18,327 nucleotides of DNA, from the NCBI GenBank assembly GCA_040756715.1, contig JBFLYE010000212.1:1-18327 (forward strand). The letters run 5' to 3'. This DNA comes from a bacterium. Lineage in GTDB: Bacteria > UBA9089 > UBA9088. The translations under genes and the position numbers were made by a program. Below, in pieces: positions 1 to 7,658 of this stretch. The notes under the pieces were generated by a model. The model was not told where the DNA came from. It saw nothing but the letters and a program-made list of their open reading frames with translations, and made no database searches. Each line of letters starts with the position of its first letter. The stretch's first letter is position 1.

Positions 1-69
1 TAAGATTATCTAAACACATACATTTTGTAAAGCGTTATGGAATTAACTATAATTTATTGCCTGGTAAAC

Positions 70-357
70 TTAGCGGGGAAAAATCTCTTCCTTGGGAAGA
101 AATTCCTTGAAATCCTCTCCCTTTCCTGGAAGAAGATGGACAATATGATTTTTATTCAAGGCGATAAAATCAATATGATAGATAGGCGTTGTGCCTTGAG
201 GAAGAAAAACACTTACATTGGTTAGGGCAATAAAGGTTTTTGCTCCCGCATTTAATTCATCCAAGATCCTTGCACCCATATATGTATGCATCGTTCCTTC
301 TAATCTATGGTGAAGGGTAAAAATAATCACATCCTTTTTTGCCTTATCTATTTTCAT
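70..357 (-). CDS. Small conserved hypothetical protein (DUF6812-like)
   Basis: This 95-residue soluble protein has no signal peptide or membrane segment. It reads as a compact beta-rich domain: an HHRLEGTMH stretch, a GARILDELN stretch, then ALTNVSVFLPQG and FIALNKNHIVHLLP. That order resembles the small DUF6812 family as I remember it; no function is known to me. It is the last gene of the minus-strand operon, 33 bases after the DUF362 gene, with no clear Shine-Dalgarno sequence before its ATG. It is preferred over the antisense ORF in the same place because it has protein-like composition and lies in line with the operon. The family assignment is from memory of the pattern and is only moderately secure. 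Confidence 0.62.
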   Translation of the reverse strand: MKIDKAKKDVIIFTLHHRLEGTMHTYMGARILDELNAGAKTFIALTNVSVFLPQGTTPIYHIDFIALNKNHIVHLLPGKGEDFKEFLPKEEIFPR

Positions 358-390
358 TGTCTAAATTTTAATTTTAAAAGCAAATTTTTG

Positions 391-1455
391 TCAATAAACA
401 CTTACTAAATTATACTCCAAATTTCCCAAGCCTAAATTTTTTGCATATTCAAGCATTGCCTCGCATAAATCCCTTTTATTAAAAAGAAAATCTGTCCTTT
501 TGTTTTTATAGGCTAGGTCTAAACATGCCTTATCCAGGCTTAAAATATCATAGGAGGCAAGTATTCCTAGATTATTTGCAATCATCTCATCACCCTTTTT
601 TGAAATGCAATCGCATTCCTTGGTTATATCAAAGGCAAAATTTATGAAGAATTTATTTTTAAACTTAAGAAGGATAAAGCTTGCCACCTCAACCATTCTC
701 TTACAAAATATATAAGGGTCTTCCTTCCAATTTACAAATATAGCATCAGATTTGCAGGCACAAAGGCACTCACCACAACCCATACACAACCCCTGGTTAA
801 TAAAAGCCTTTTTGTTCTTAAAAGAAATAGAAGAAGCAGGACAAATAGAAATGCAACATCCGCAGGCACTACATTTTTCCTCTAAAATATGTGGCTTAAG
901 TGAGGAATGGATGGTTTGTTTTGTAGCCCGGGTTGACATACCCATTGCCACATTTTTTATACTACCGGCATATCCTGAGATTATATGTCCTGTTGTATGA
1001 GAAAGAACAACCAGGTTGTCTAGCATACCCACAAAAGAGGGAATTTTTATTCTCTCTATATTTGGGGAATCTAGTTTAAATTCCTTTCCTGCCTCTCCAA
1101 AAATACCATCAGCAATGATAAATGGGCAACCTACATTGGAATAGGAAAACCCTTTTTTCTCAACAAGCTCTAGATGACTAAGGGCATTCTGCCTGTTGCC
1201 TTTGTAGATAACCGATGTATCAAAAAGGAATGGTTTCGCCCCTTTCTTTTTTATCTCTCTAACTATAAGCTTAACCAGCTCTGGACTAATATTATAGATG
1301 CAGGAAGAATCTCCAATGGTAAGCTTGACAGGAATAATCTCATCCTTATTAAATTCTGAAAAGGGAGTAATTTTTTCAAGCAGGTTTTTTAAAGCCAAAA
1401 CCCTCTCTTCTGTATTCTCTCTCCCTACCTTAACAAAATACACATCAGATTTCAT
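391..1455 (-). CDS. DUF362 domain protein with two 4Fe-4S clusters
   Basis: The protein has 354 residues. The N-terminal two thirds (about 35-180) is a DUF362-type domain, including KLTIGDSS, the SHTTGHIISGYAGSIKNVAMG region and a following run of polar residues. It is followed by a bacterial ferredoxin module with two complete CxxCxxCxxxC motifs: Cys195, 198, 201 and 205 (then Pro), and Cys224, 227, 230 and 234. About 120 further residues form a C-terminal tail with more cysteines (251, 281, 283, 311, 331). Known DUF362-ferredoxin proteins are cytoplasmic iron-sulfur proteins of unproven function. The domain is seen, while an electron-transfer role is inferred from the clusters. The ATG lies 8 bases after the stop of the M29-like gene, so the two are almost certainly co-transcribed. 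Confidence 0.9.
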   Translation of the reverse strand: MKSDVYFVKVGRENTEERVLALKNLLEKITPFSEFNKDEIIPVKLTIGDSSCIYNISPELVKLIVREIKKKGAKPFLFDTSVIYKGNRQNALSHLELVEKKGFSYSNVGCPFIIADGIFGEAGKEFKLDSPNIERIKIPSFVGMLDNLVVLSHTTGHIISGYAGSIKNVAMGMSTRATKQTIHSSLKPHILEEKCSACGCCISICPASSISFKNKKAFINQGLCMGCGECLCACKSDAIFVNWKEDPYIFCKRMVEVASFILLKFKNKFFINFAFDITKECDCISKKGDEMIANNLGILASYDILSLDKACLDLAYKNKRTDFLFNKRDLCEAMLEYAKNLGLGNLEYNLVSVY

Positions 1456-1463
1456 TTAAAATC

Positions 1464-2453
1464 CTAAATCTTTTTTCCATCAAGCTCTATGGTTGGAGAG
1501 AAAACAACATAGTCTTCGTGGAATGGGACAAATATATTTCCACCAAAGCCTGAATTATCACCAAAGGCAATATGGCAGGTTCCTAATATTTTTTCTGCCT
1601 CAAGGATATTTGTTGGATTACTTGCTTTATCATTTATTCCCATTCCAAACTCTGCGATGTTCCTTGCAAGGGGATGTTTTGAAAATATTCCTTCAAGTCT
1701 TTCCTTTGCCTCTTTTTCTCCAGAAAGCCCTATGACCACCCCATTCTCTATCTTTGCAAATAAGGGAGATTTAAGCCTCCTTTTTTCCATTACCTCAATT
1801 ACCAAAACACCATTACAACTTTTCTCCCTTGGTGCAAGAAAGACCTCGCCGGCTGGAAGATTACCAAAATCTCCCTTTTTTGTTATCAATCCATTGTCTA
1901 TTATAATTTTCCTTCCCTTTATGTTAAACATTAGCTCTGTGCCAGAAGGGGATGAAACCTTTATGTTTTCCCCTTTTTCTAAAATCCCTTTTATTTTTTC
2001 TCCCAAGCTATTCATTTTTTCGTAATCAATATCTAACGGACCAAAGAGCATAGATTTTTCAAAGAGAGGCATACTTGCATACCTTGTTCCATTTTTTGTT
2101 AATATTTTCCTAAAGCTTGTATGTGAGGTGGAAAAATTTGTAATTGAGATTAAAATGTCTGGTGGGTTTGAAATATCAAGAAAAACAGGCTCTTTCCCTT
2201 TTATTTTCTCAAAAATTTCTTTTGTTATCTTAAAGCCTGCCTTTTCCCATACCTCTTTTGGTGGCTCCTCTCCATGCGATGAAAGGGGAGGATAGGAGCA
2301 AAGATTTGTATTAAAACCAAGCCTTTTTCCTATATCTCTGAAAAGAATGGCTATCTCACTTATCTCCTTATTGAAGCAATCGGTGATGATAAGGATTTTT
2401 TCATTATCCTTCGTATCCAAATTTATTTTATAAATCTTTTCAATTTCTCTCAT
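1464..2453 (-). CDS. M29-like aminopeptidase family protein
   Basis: This 329-residue protein matches the fold family shared by thermophilic M29 aminopeptidases (AmpS/AmpT) and NicX-type enzymes. The second half keeps the metal-binding pattern: Glu203 in LPAGEVFLAP, Glu268 in AEFGMGIND, His294 in GTCHIAFGDN, then His312 and Asp314 in FHEDY. This set parallels the Glu/Glu/His/His/Asp ligands of M29 enzymes. The expected activity is metal-dependent removal of N-terminal residues from peptides. However, the family also holds ring-opening dioxygenases, so the substrate is open. No signal peptide is seen, so it is probably cytoplasmic. It is the first gene of the minus-strand operon. A TATAAT-like box lies 7 bases before its ATG, and no Shine-Dalgarno sequence is visible. 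Confidence 0.82.
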   Translation of the reverse strand: MREIEKIYKINLDTKDNEKILIITDCFNKEISEIAILFRDIGKRLGFNTNLCSYPPLSSHGEEPPKEVWEKAGFKITKEIFEKIKGKEPVFLDISNPPDILISITNFSTSHTSFRKILTKNGTRYASMPLFEKSMLFGPLDIDYEKMNSLGEKIKGILEKGENIKVSSPSGTELMFNIKGRKIIIDNGLITKKGDFGNLPAGEVFLAPREKSCNGVLVIEVMEKRRLKSPLFAKIENGVVIGLSGEKEAKERLEGIFSKHPLARNIAEFGMGINDKASNPTNILEAEKILGTCHIAFGDNSGFGGNIFVPFHEDYVVFSPTIELDGKKI

Positions 2454-2460
2454 TATTTTT

Positions 2461-2490
2461 ATTATATACTGGACAAAATTATTAAGTAAA
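2461..2490 (-). promoter_or_regulatory. Candidate sigma-70 promoter for the minus-strand operon
   Basis: On the minus strand, TATAAT (plus positions 2461-2466) sits 18 bases after TTTACT (2485-2490, 4 of 6 matches to TTGACA). The -10 box ends 7 bases before the ATG at 2453, so transcription would begin at or next to the start codon. The -35 match is only moderate. Confidence 0.45.
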
Positions 2491-2499
2491 GATTATAAT
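2470..2499 (+). promoter_or_regulatory. Candidate sigma-70 promoter for the GNAT-TPR operon
   Basis: TGGACA (2470-2475, 5 of 6) is followed after 18 bases by a perfect TATAAT (2494-2499). Predicted transcription start is near 2506, giving a leader of about 10 bases that contains AAAAGGG before the ATG at 2517. The element interleaves with the opposing minus-strand promoter, so the two operons share one 63-base control region. Confidence 0.6.
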
Positions 2500-2516
2500 A
2501 TATAAAAGGGTTATAG

Positions 2517-3017
2517 ATGATTATAGAATTAACAAGCGATGATATACAACAAGCAAAGGCAATATTTTATTCATATCCACATCATTTTAATAAACTTGGT
2601 CTCCTCAAGCTTGAGGAGGAGATGATCGATTATGTTAACAATCCAGATTTTTCAAAAAGATGCTTCTTTGTTGAGAAAGAAAGGCATCAAGTTTTGGGTG
2701 TCATTGGATATTCAAGGAGTTTAAAAAATCCCTATGAATTTGAGGTTACATGGCTTGCTGTCCGAGCTGATTTTAAAAGAAAGGGTATAGGAAAAAGGCT
2801 AATTGAGCATCTTGAGAAGAGGGTAAAAGCTCTTTCAGGAGAGATATTGGTAGTTTATACACCCGATGATATTGGTTCTATAAGCTTTTATGAGAAGATG
2901 GGCTTTATACAAAGCGGAGGGCTTTCCTCAGATAATAAAATTGGCTATAAGAAGACAATAAAGGTTCAAAAGCCAACATTTAGGTCAAGAGAAATGATCG
3001 GAATTTATGAAAGATGA
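2517..3017 (+). CDS. GNAT family N-acetyltransferase
   Basis: This 166-residue single-domain protein is a GCN5-related acetyltransferase, which transfers acetyl from acetyl-CoA to an amine. The acetyl-CoA pyrophosphate loop is visible in VTWLAVRADFKRKGIGKRL (residues 77-95), with Lys87-x-x-Gly90-x-Gly92 where many members have Gln/Arg first. The typical C-terminal FYEKMGF (124-130) follows the beta-bulge strand. The substrate cannot be read from the sequence. An alternative Met at residue 36 would remove the first helix, so the ATG at 2517 is kept. It is preceded by AAAAGGG and a good promoter. It opens the plus-strand operon, and its stop overlaps the next ATG by 4 bases (ATGA). Confidence 0.88.
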   Translation: MIIELTSDDIQQAKAIFYSYPHHFNKLGLLKLEEEMIDYVNNPDFSKRCFFVEKERHQVLGVIGYSRSLKNPYEFEVTWLAVRADFKRKGIGKRLIEHLEKRVKALSGEILVVYTPDDIGSISFYEKMGFIQSGGLSSDNKIGYKKTIKVQKPTFRSREMIGIYER

Positions 3018-3640
3018 GTGAGTGTATATTGATAAGGCATGCCCAGACAGATTGGAATAAAAGAAAGGTCTTCAGGGGAAGAAAAGATGTTGAACTAAAC
3101 AGAACAGGTATTCGTCAAGCGGAAAAAACATCAACCCTCCTGGCAGAGCTTCCTGTTGAGACAATCTATACAAGCCCCCTTAAAAGGGCATTGATTACAG
3201 CCCAGATACTAAAAAGGCCACATCCGAATGTAGAGGTAAAGGAGGTTTCTTCATTTATTGACATTGATTATGGGGAATGGCAGGGGCTTTCAGAGGATGA
3301 TGTAAAGAATAACAAGCTTTATTTAGATTGGATAACAAAACCTGAAAGTGTCACCTTTCCAGGAGGGGAATCACTGGAGGATGTTAAAAATAGGGCTCTT
3401 CCTGTTTTTGAGGAGATTGTCCAAACCTGTAAACTTTCAATCGTGGTAACCCATCGGATTGTAATTAAAATTATTCTTCTCCATATTATGGGGCTTAAGC
3501 TTTCATCTTTCTGGAGTGTCCGCCAGGATCCTTGTGGAATAACAAGGATTGAATTTATAGATAACAAATTCATCATCTCTAGCCTAAATGAGACCCATCA
3601 CCTCTATAAACCATCAGCAGAGGTAAAAGAGGATTTTTAA
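3014..3640 (+). CDS. Histidine phosphatase family protein (phosphoglycerate mutase-like)
   Basis: This 208-residue protein is a branch-1 histidine phosphatase. The phospho-accepting His9 lies in the signature LIRHAQTDWN (residues 6-15). Arg58 (SPLKRA), Glu88 (DYGEWQG) and the second catalytic His147 (VVTHR) complete the active site, and FPGGESLEDV is at 115-124. Arg after the second His, instead of the commoner Gly, is a small deviation. Relatives include cobalamin-pathway alpha-ribazole phosphatases and broad sugar-phosphate phosphatases. No cobalamin gene is nearby, so I give no specific name. It lies next to an epimerase-like gene, which fits sugar-phosphate chemistry only loosely. Translation is probably coupled to the GNAT gene through the ATGA overlap, and its own stop shares one base with the next ATG (TAATG). 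Confidence 0.9.
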   Translation: MSECILIRHAQTDWNKRKVFRGRKDVELNRTGIRQAEKTSTLLAELPVETIYTSPLKRALITAQILKRPHPNVEVKEVSSFIDIDYGEWQGLSEDDVKNNKLYLDWITKPESVTFPGGESLEDVKNRALPVFEEIVQTCKLSIVVTHRIVIKIILLHIMGLKLSSFWSVRQDPCGITRIEFIDNKFIISSLNETHHLYKPSAEVKEDF

Positions 3641-4257
3641 TGCTTGTTTATCCTGCTATTCTAACAGAAAAAAAAGAGGAATTGGGGAAGATGTTAAAGA
3701 TAGCAAGCGCTTTTTGTAAGAATGTTCATATAGATATTATGGATGGAATTTTTGTCCCTTCTAAAAGCATAGGCTATGATGACCTTATTGAAACAGACCT
3801 CTTTATGGAAATACACCTTATGGTTAGCTCTCCCATAGATTATATAGAAGGCTTTAAAAGAAAGGGTGCAAAGAGGATAATCTTTCATATTGAGGGGAAG
3901 GATTCTCCAGAGGAGGCAATAAAAAAAATAAAGGATGGAGGTTTAGAGGTAGGCATCTCGCTTAATCCCGAAACACCTATTTCCAAACTCAAGCCATTCC
4001 TTGATAATCTGGATCTTGTGCTTATTATGAGCGTTGTCCCTGGTTTTTATGGAAGCACATTTATACCCGATGTTCTTTCTAAAGCAAAAAAGCTCAAAAA
4101 AGAAAGATCAGACCTTTGTCTTGAGATGGATGGTGGCATAAAGCTTTCAAATATTTCCCTTTTAAAAGATGCAGGGATTGATATTGCCGCGGTTGGATCA
4201 GAGATATTCAAAGCATCAAACCCATCTTTTGTTTTTAATGAGCTTTCAAAGGTATGA
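3640..4257 (+). CDS. Ribulose-phosphate 3-epimerase family protein
   Basis: This 205-residue TIM-barrel protein has the epimerase pattern. HIDIMDG (30-36) supplies His30, catalytic Asp32 and Met34. His59 is in EIHLMV, NPETP is at 109-113 and the phosphate loop is VVPGFYGSTF (132-141). The second catalytic Asp164 is in EMDGGI, and GSEIF (186-190) ends the core. The family interconverts ribulose-5-phosphate and xylulose-5-phosphate in the pentose phosphate pathway. Two differences stand out: it is slightly short (usual about 215-230), and the N-terminal PSIL motif is PAIL here, so the conserved active-site Ser is Ala6. It could be a true Rpe or a related epimerase with another substrate. AGAGGA lies 6-7 bases before the ATG, and the stop overlaps the TPR gene start (ATGA). 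Confidence 0.83.
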   Translation: MLVYPAILTEKKEELGKMLKIASAFCKNVHIDIMDGIFVPSKSIGYDDLIETDLFMEIHLMVSSPIDYIEGFKRKGAKRIIFHIEGKDSPEEAIKKIKDGGLEVGISLNPETPISKLKPFLDNLDLVLIMSVVPGFYGSTFIPDVLSKAKKLKKERSDLCLEMDGGIKLSNISLLKDAGIDIAAVGSEIFKASNPSFVFNELSKV

Positions 4258-6650
4258 AAAGAATTTGGGATTTGGGATTTAGGAATTTAGGACTTTTATT
4301 GTTCATCATTTCATTAAATATATTTGCCCAGAATCTCCCCTATGAATTTTACAAAAATGGGCTATTTAATCTTACTCAAGGTTATTTAAGGGATACACAA
4401 GAAGAGGATGGCCTTTTTCTTAAGGCAGAATCTTTATTCTTTCTATGTTCCTATAAAACGGCATATAAAAATTATTTAATCCTTAAAGAAATCTCCCTGG
4501 ATGAAGAAAGGCTTTCTACTGTATATTACAGGATTGCTGATTGCCTGTGGTTCATCGATAAAAAAGAAGAGGCAATTTCTTCCTATCAAGAAGCACTTTC
4601 AAGATACCCCAATAACCCATCATCCTCTTATGCCATCTTTAGAATTATCCAATATTATCTTGAAATAAAGGATTATGATCGGGCTGTTTCGCTATTTTCT
4701 TCATACCTTATAGATTATCCAAACCTTCCCTGGAAAGACAGCGTCTTTTATTCCATAGCAGTGTCATTTGAAGAAATCAAGGATTATAACAGGGTTATTT
4801 CCTATTACAAAAAGATTTTGGAAACATCAAAGGATGATCTCTTAAGAAGAAATTCCCTATCCTCCCTGGCAAGAATTTATTATGAGAATGGTGATTTTGA
4901 GAAATCCCTATTCTATGCAAACTGCCTGGTTAAATCATACCCATCAGATTCCTCCTTTATTCTTCTATTTTCTTGCCTTTTTAATATGAAAAGATTTGAA
5001 GATGCGGTTTCTGTTTTTCCAAAAATTTCATCTCCCACAAAGGAGCTTTATCTTGCACAAGCAGAAAGTTTATATAGCCTTGGGAGATTTAATGAGGCAG
5101 TGGATTTCTATAAAAAAGGAGGGGCAAAAACAGGCATTTCATTTTCTTATCTTAAGCTTTCTAAAATAGACCTTGCCTTAGAGGAGCTAAAGAAAATAGG
5201 CGATGATAGAAGCTTATATCTTATAGCCCAAATAGGAGAGGATAATGAAAAGATTAAGGCGTATGAGAAGATTATTGCAGATTACCCAAAAAGCAGCTTT
5301 AGGGAGGAGGCATTTTTAAGGCTCTCTCTTTTGTATCTTAAAATTGGAAGTATAACAGAATGCTTGGTAATGTGTGATGAAATGATAAAGGAATACCCAA
5401 AGACCCCCCTTTCCCTTACTTGCCTTTACAATGTAGGAATAAGCCTTGATAATGAAGAATACCTTTGGCGCATTGTTTCTCTATACCCAAATTTCTCAAA
5501 AAATCCCGAGATTCTTTACAAAATTGGTGATAATAGGATGAAAAAGGGACAATACAAAGAGGCAATAGATGCCTTTTCTTCTTTAATAGAAAAATACCCA
5601 AAGAGTGAATTGTTTGGCTATAGCCTCTACAATACGGCATTCCTTTATAATAAAATTGGGAATCCAAAGAAGGCAAGGCTGGTGTATAAAACCATTCCTG
5701 CCATTGATAAAGAATTAGGAGAAAGGGCATTGTTTTATTCAGCAAACATATCATTTAACCTCAAGGATTATGGCCTGGCAATTTCAGATTATCAAAGCCT
5801 TATAAAGCAATATCCAAAATCAAGCTTTGTTTCTGCCTCAATATACCAGATAGGGTGGTGCTATTATAAAAAGGAAAGGTTTGATGATGCCAGAAAATAT
5901 TTTACCAAGATAATCTTAAATTATAAAGAAAGCCCATATTTTTCTTGTTCTATTTATTGGCTTGCCTGGACTTACTTTGAGGAGGGAAGGTATGATGAGG
6001 CAATTGAGGCATATTTAAGGCTACAAAGGGAGTTTCCCGAGGATAGCCTATCAAAGGATGCCTATCTTAGAATAGGCTTGTGTTTTTATAATCAGGGTGA
6101 ATACAAAGAGGCAATTTCTTCCTATCAAAAGCTTGTTGAAAAAGGGGCTGATAAAGCCTTAATGGAGGAGGCATTGTATCAAATAGGAGAGGCATTTATA
6201 AAGGACAATAAACCAGGGGCTGCCATAAATTATTATAATCTTTTCCTTGAAAAAGGGCAGGAGAAAGAGATGGCTAAAAAGATAAGAAAAAGGATTGCCC
6301 AAATCTATTATTTAGAGGGAAAGAAAAAGGATTCTAGAGAGGAATATAAAAAGCTTCTCTCAGAAGACCTTACGGATGATGAAAAAGCTGATGCATATTA
6401 TTGGATAGGAAGGACATATTTACCCGATGCAAAGGAGGAGGCAATTGTTTATTTTAGAAAGGTAGCTGAGCTTTATCAAAGCTCAGAATGGGCAGCTGAT
6501 TCCCTCTTTAGAATAGGTGTTATCCTTTATTCCTCTGGCGATTATGAGGATGCATATTTTGAATTTAAAAGGCTAATAAAAAATTATCCTAAGAGGGATG
6601 ATTTGATAAAAGAGGCAAAGGCATATATTACGAAAATTGAGAAGAGATGA
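4254..6650 (+). CDS. Exported long tetratricopeptide-repeat protein
   Basis: The 798-residue protein has a probable signal peptide: MKRI, a stretch encoded by a tandem DNA repeat (IWDLGFRNLG), a hydrophobic core LLLFIISLNIFA and a likely cut before QNLPYEF. The rest, from about residue 60 to the end, is a continuous run of TPR helical hairpins, each about 34-38 residues, roughly 18 units. The recurring pattern is YxxA/G..Y...YDEAI..Y..L...YPKS. The closest known styles are BamD/YbgF-type periplasmic TPRs. It lacks a lipobox Cys at the cleavage region, so a soluble periplasmic scaffold is likelier than a lipoprotein. There is no catalytic domain. It ends the four-gene plus-strand operon and overlaps the epimerase gene by 4 bases. 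No alternative Met follows near the start, so the ATG at 4254 is needed to supply the charged N-terminus. Confidence 0.88.
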   Translation: MKRIWDLGFRNLGLLLFIISLNIFAQNLPYEFYKNGLFNLTQGYLRDTQEEDGLFLKAESLFFLCSYKTAYKNYLILKEISLDEERLSTVYYRIADCLWFIDKKEEAISSYQEALSRYPNNPSSSYAIFRIIQYYLEIKDYDRAVSLFSSYLIDYPNLPWKDSVFYSIAVSFEEIKDYNRVISYYKKILETSKDDLLRRNSLSSLARIYYENGDFEKSLFYANCLVKSYPSDSSFILLFSCLFNMKRFEDAVSVFPKISSPTKELYLAQAESLYSLGRFNEAVDFYKKGGAKTGISFSYLKLSKIDLALEELKKIGDDRSLYLIAQIGEDNEKIKAYEKIIADYPKSSFREEAFLRLSLLYLKIGSITECLVMCDEMIKEYPKTPLSLTCLYNVGISLDNEEYLWRIVSLYPNFSKNPEILYKIGDNRMKKGQYKEAIDAFSSLIEKYPKSELFGYSLYNTAFLYNKIGNPKKARLVYKTIPAIDKELGERALFYSANISFNLKDYGLAISDYQSLIKQYPKSSFVSASIYQIGWCYYKKERFDDARKYFTKIILNYKESPYFSCSIYWLAWTYFEEGRYDEAIEAYLRLQREFPEDSLSKDAYLRIGLCFYNQGEYKEAISSYQKLVEKGADKALMEEALYQIGEAFIKDNKPGAAINYYNLFLEKGQEKEMAKKIRKRIAQIYYLEGKKKDSREEYKKLLSEDLTDDEKADAYYWIGRTYLPDAKEEAIVYFRKVAELYQSSEWAADSLFRIGVILYSSGDYEDAYFEFKRLIKNYPKRDDLIKEAKAYITKIEKR
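4263..4291 (+). repeat. 7-bp tandem repeat inside the TPR signal peptide
   Basis: ATTTGGG (4263-4269), ATTTGGG (4270-4276), ATTTAGG (4277-4283) and an 8-base variant AATTTAGG (4284-4291) lie head to tail. They start 9 bases after the ATG and encode the IWDLGFRNLG part of the signal peptide. Related heptamers lie at 15990-16010. Confidence 0.8.
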
Positions 6651-6660
6651 TGTTTAGCAC

Positions 6661-6690
6661 GGCTCAAACAATTACAAATTGTAAATTGCC
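6661..6690. terminator. Weak hairpin between convergent genes
   Basis: ACAATT (6668-6673) pairs with AATTGT (6677-6682) around a 3-base loop, with GGC (6661-6663) and GCC (6688-6690) able to pair outside it. It sits in the 51-base gap between the convergent TPR and PorV-like genes. The stem is AT-rich and no good T-tract follows on either strand, so a terminator role is only possible. Confidence 0.25.
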
Positions 6691-6701
6691 TCAACTTTAA
6701 A

Positions 6702-7658
6702 TTATTCTTCCTCTAAAAACTTTATATAGAATGAGCCTTGCATTGTGTTTCCAAGATCTTGAAAGGGAAGATAGGACATATCAAAGAAGTATTTTGAAAG
6801 CTTCAATCCCAAACCAAGTGAAATACCCGAACCAATATCGGCCTCTGTGGAATATCCTGCTCTAAGAAATACCTTATTCATCAATACATTTTCAAAGCCT
6901 AGCCTTAAAATTACATCAGAATCTATGGATTTATCAAGCTCTATTGTAGAAAGAAGGGTCTTATCAAGGCAATTTACAGAAATTCCTCCCTTCATGGTAA
7001 GGGGTAAATCCTCCTTTTTGTTTGTGTATTTTATTGATTTTCCGAGGTTTGAAAGGCAAAGACCAATTGTAATATCTTTTAAAAATGGTCTGTATTGAAT
7101 CCCAAGATCAGCTGCACCTGTATTTACAGCTTTATCATCTATGCTTTCCCTGATGAATTTAAATGTTCCTCCTATTGCAATATCAGGGCTTATGTTTCTT
7201 CCATATCCTATACTTGCTGAAATATCAGAGCAAGAGAATTTGCCATCTTCTATGCCTCCATCCTTTGTTTTTAAAATATCTGGGGTTTTGAGATAAAGGA
7301 GACTAAACCCAAAACAACCCATCTCCTCTGTGGGATGGAGGTAAGATAATGAAGAAATATCTATTCCCGCAAGGTATGAATTATAAGAAAGCCCAATTTC
7401 GGCTACCTTTGCACCTCCAAGGGATGCTGGGTTTTCAAAAGATGGTTCATTAACCCCCACAAATGCACCCCCTAAAGAGGAAACCCGGCAAGGCTTAATC
7501 TTTAAGAATTGCAAAGGGCTGGTCGCTGTATAATCTACCCCAAATGCAGAAGAGCCAATCGTCAAAAAACAGAAGAACACCAGAACACTAGAGCACCAGA
7601 TCAGCCTACTAGCACCCGAGCACCAGATGACTCCTGAGTCCTGACTTATTCTTTTCAT
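6702..7658 (-). CDS. PorV/PorQ-like outer-membrane beta-barrel protein
   Basis: The 318-residue protein has an extended signal peptide with core SVLVFFCFLTIGSSAFG (about 24-40), followed by the mature N-terminus VDYTATSPLQFLKI. The family pattern is clear: SSLGGAFVGVNEPSFENPASL (60-80), then alternating hydrophobic strands (GLSYNSYLAGID, GCFGFSLLYLKTPD, SIGYGRNISPDIAIGGTFKFI) of an outer-membrane barrel. In Bacteroidota, PorV binds type 9 secretion cargo at the outer membrane and PorQ acts nearby. The T9SS link here is inference. The gene overlaps the FG-GAP gene stop by 4 bases, so the two are co-expressed. Oddly, codons 5-25 are made of short tandem repeats (7576-7643), giving the duplicated IWCS. 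No other Met could replace the start. Confidence 0.82.
   Translation of the reverse strand: MKRISQDSGVIWCSGASRLIWCSSVLVFFCFLTIGSSAFGVDYTATSPLQFLKIKPCRVSSLGGAFVGVNEPSFENPASLGGAKVAEIGLSYNSYLAGIDISSLSYLHPTEEMGCFGFSLLYLKTPDILKTKDGGIEDGKFSCSDISASIGYGRNISPDIAIGGTFKFIRESIDDKAVNTGAADLGIQYRPFLKDITIGLCLSNLGKSIKYTNKKEDLPLTMKGGISVNCLDKTLLSTIELDKSIDSDVILRLGFENVLMNKVFLRAGYSTEADIGSGISLGLGLKLSKYFFDMSYLPFQDLGNTMQGSFYIKFLEEE
7576..7643. repeat. Two kinds of short tandem repeat inside the PorV-like signal peptide
   Basis: Read on the plus strand, three contiguous 8-mers AACACCAG, AACACTAG and AGCACCAG (7576-7599) are followed, after 11 unrelated bases, by AGCACCCG and AGCACCAG (7611-7626). The 7-mers ACTCCTG and AGTCCTG follow (7630-7643). 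All of this is translated on the minus strand, right after the first four codons. The 8-mer family is the same as at 15423-15454 in ribD. Confidence 0.8.

Noticed and set aside
37-225. Plus-strand ORF of 62 codons at the left edge
   Set aside because: It is antisense to the small DUF6812-like gene, which has family-like motifs and lies in line with its operon.
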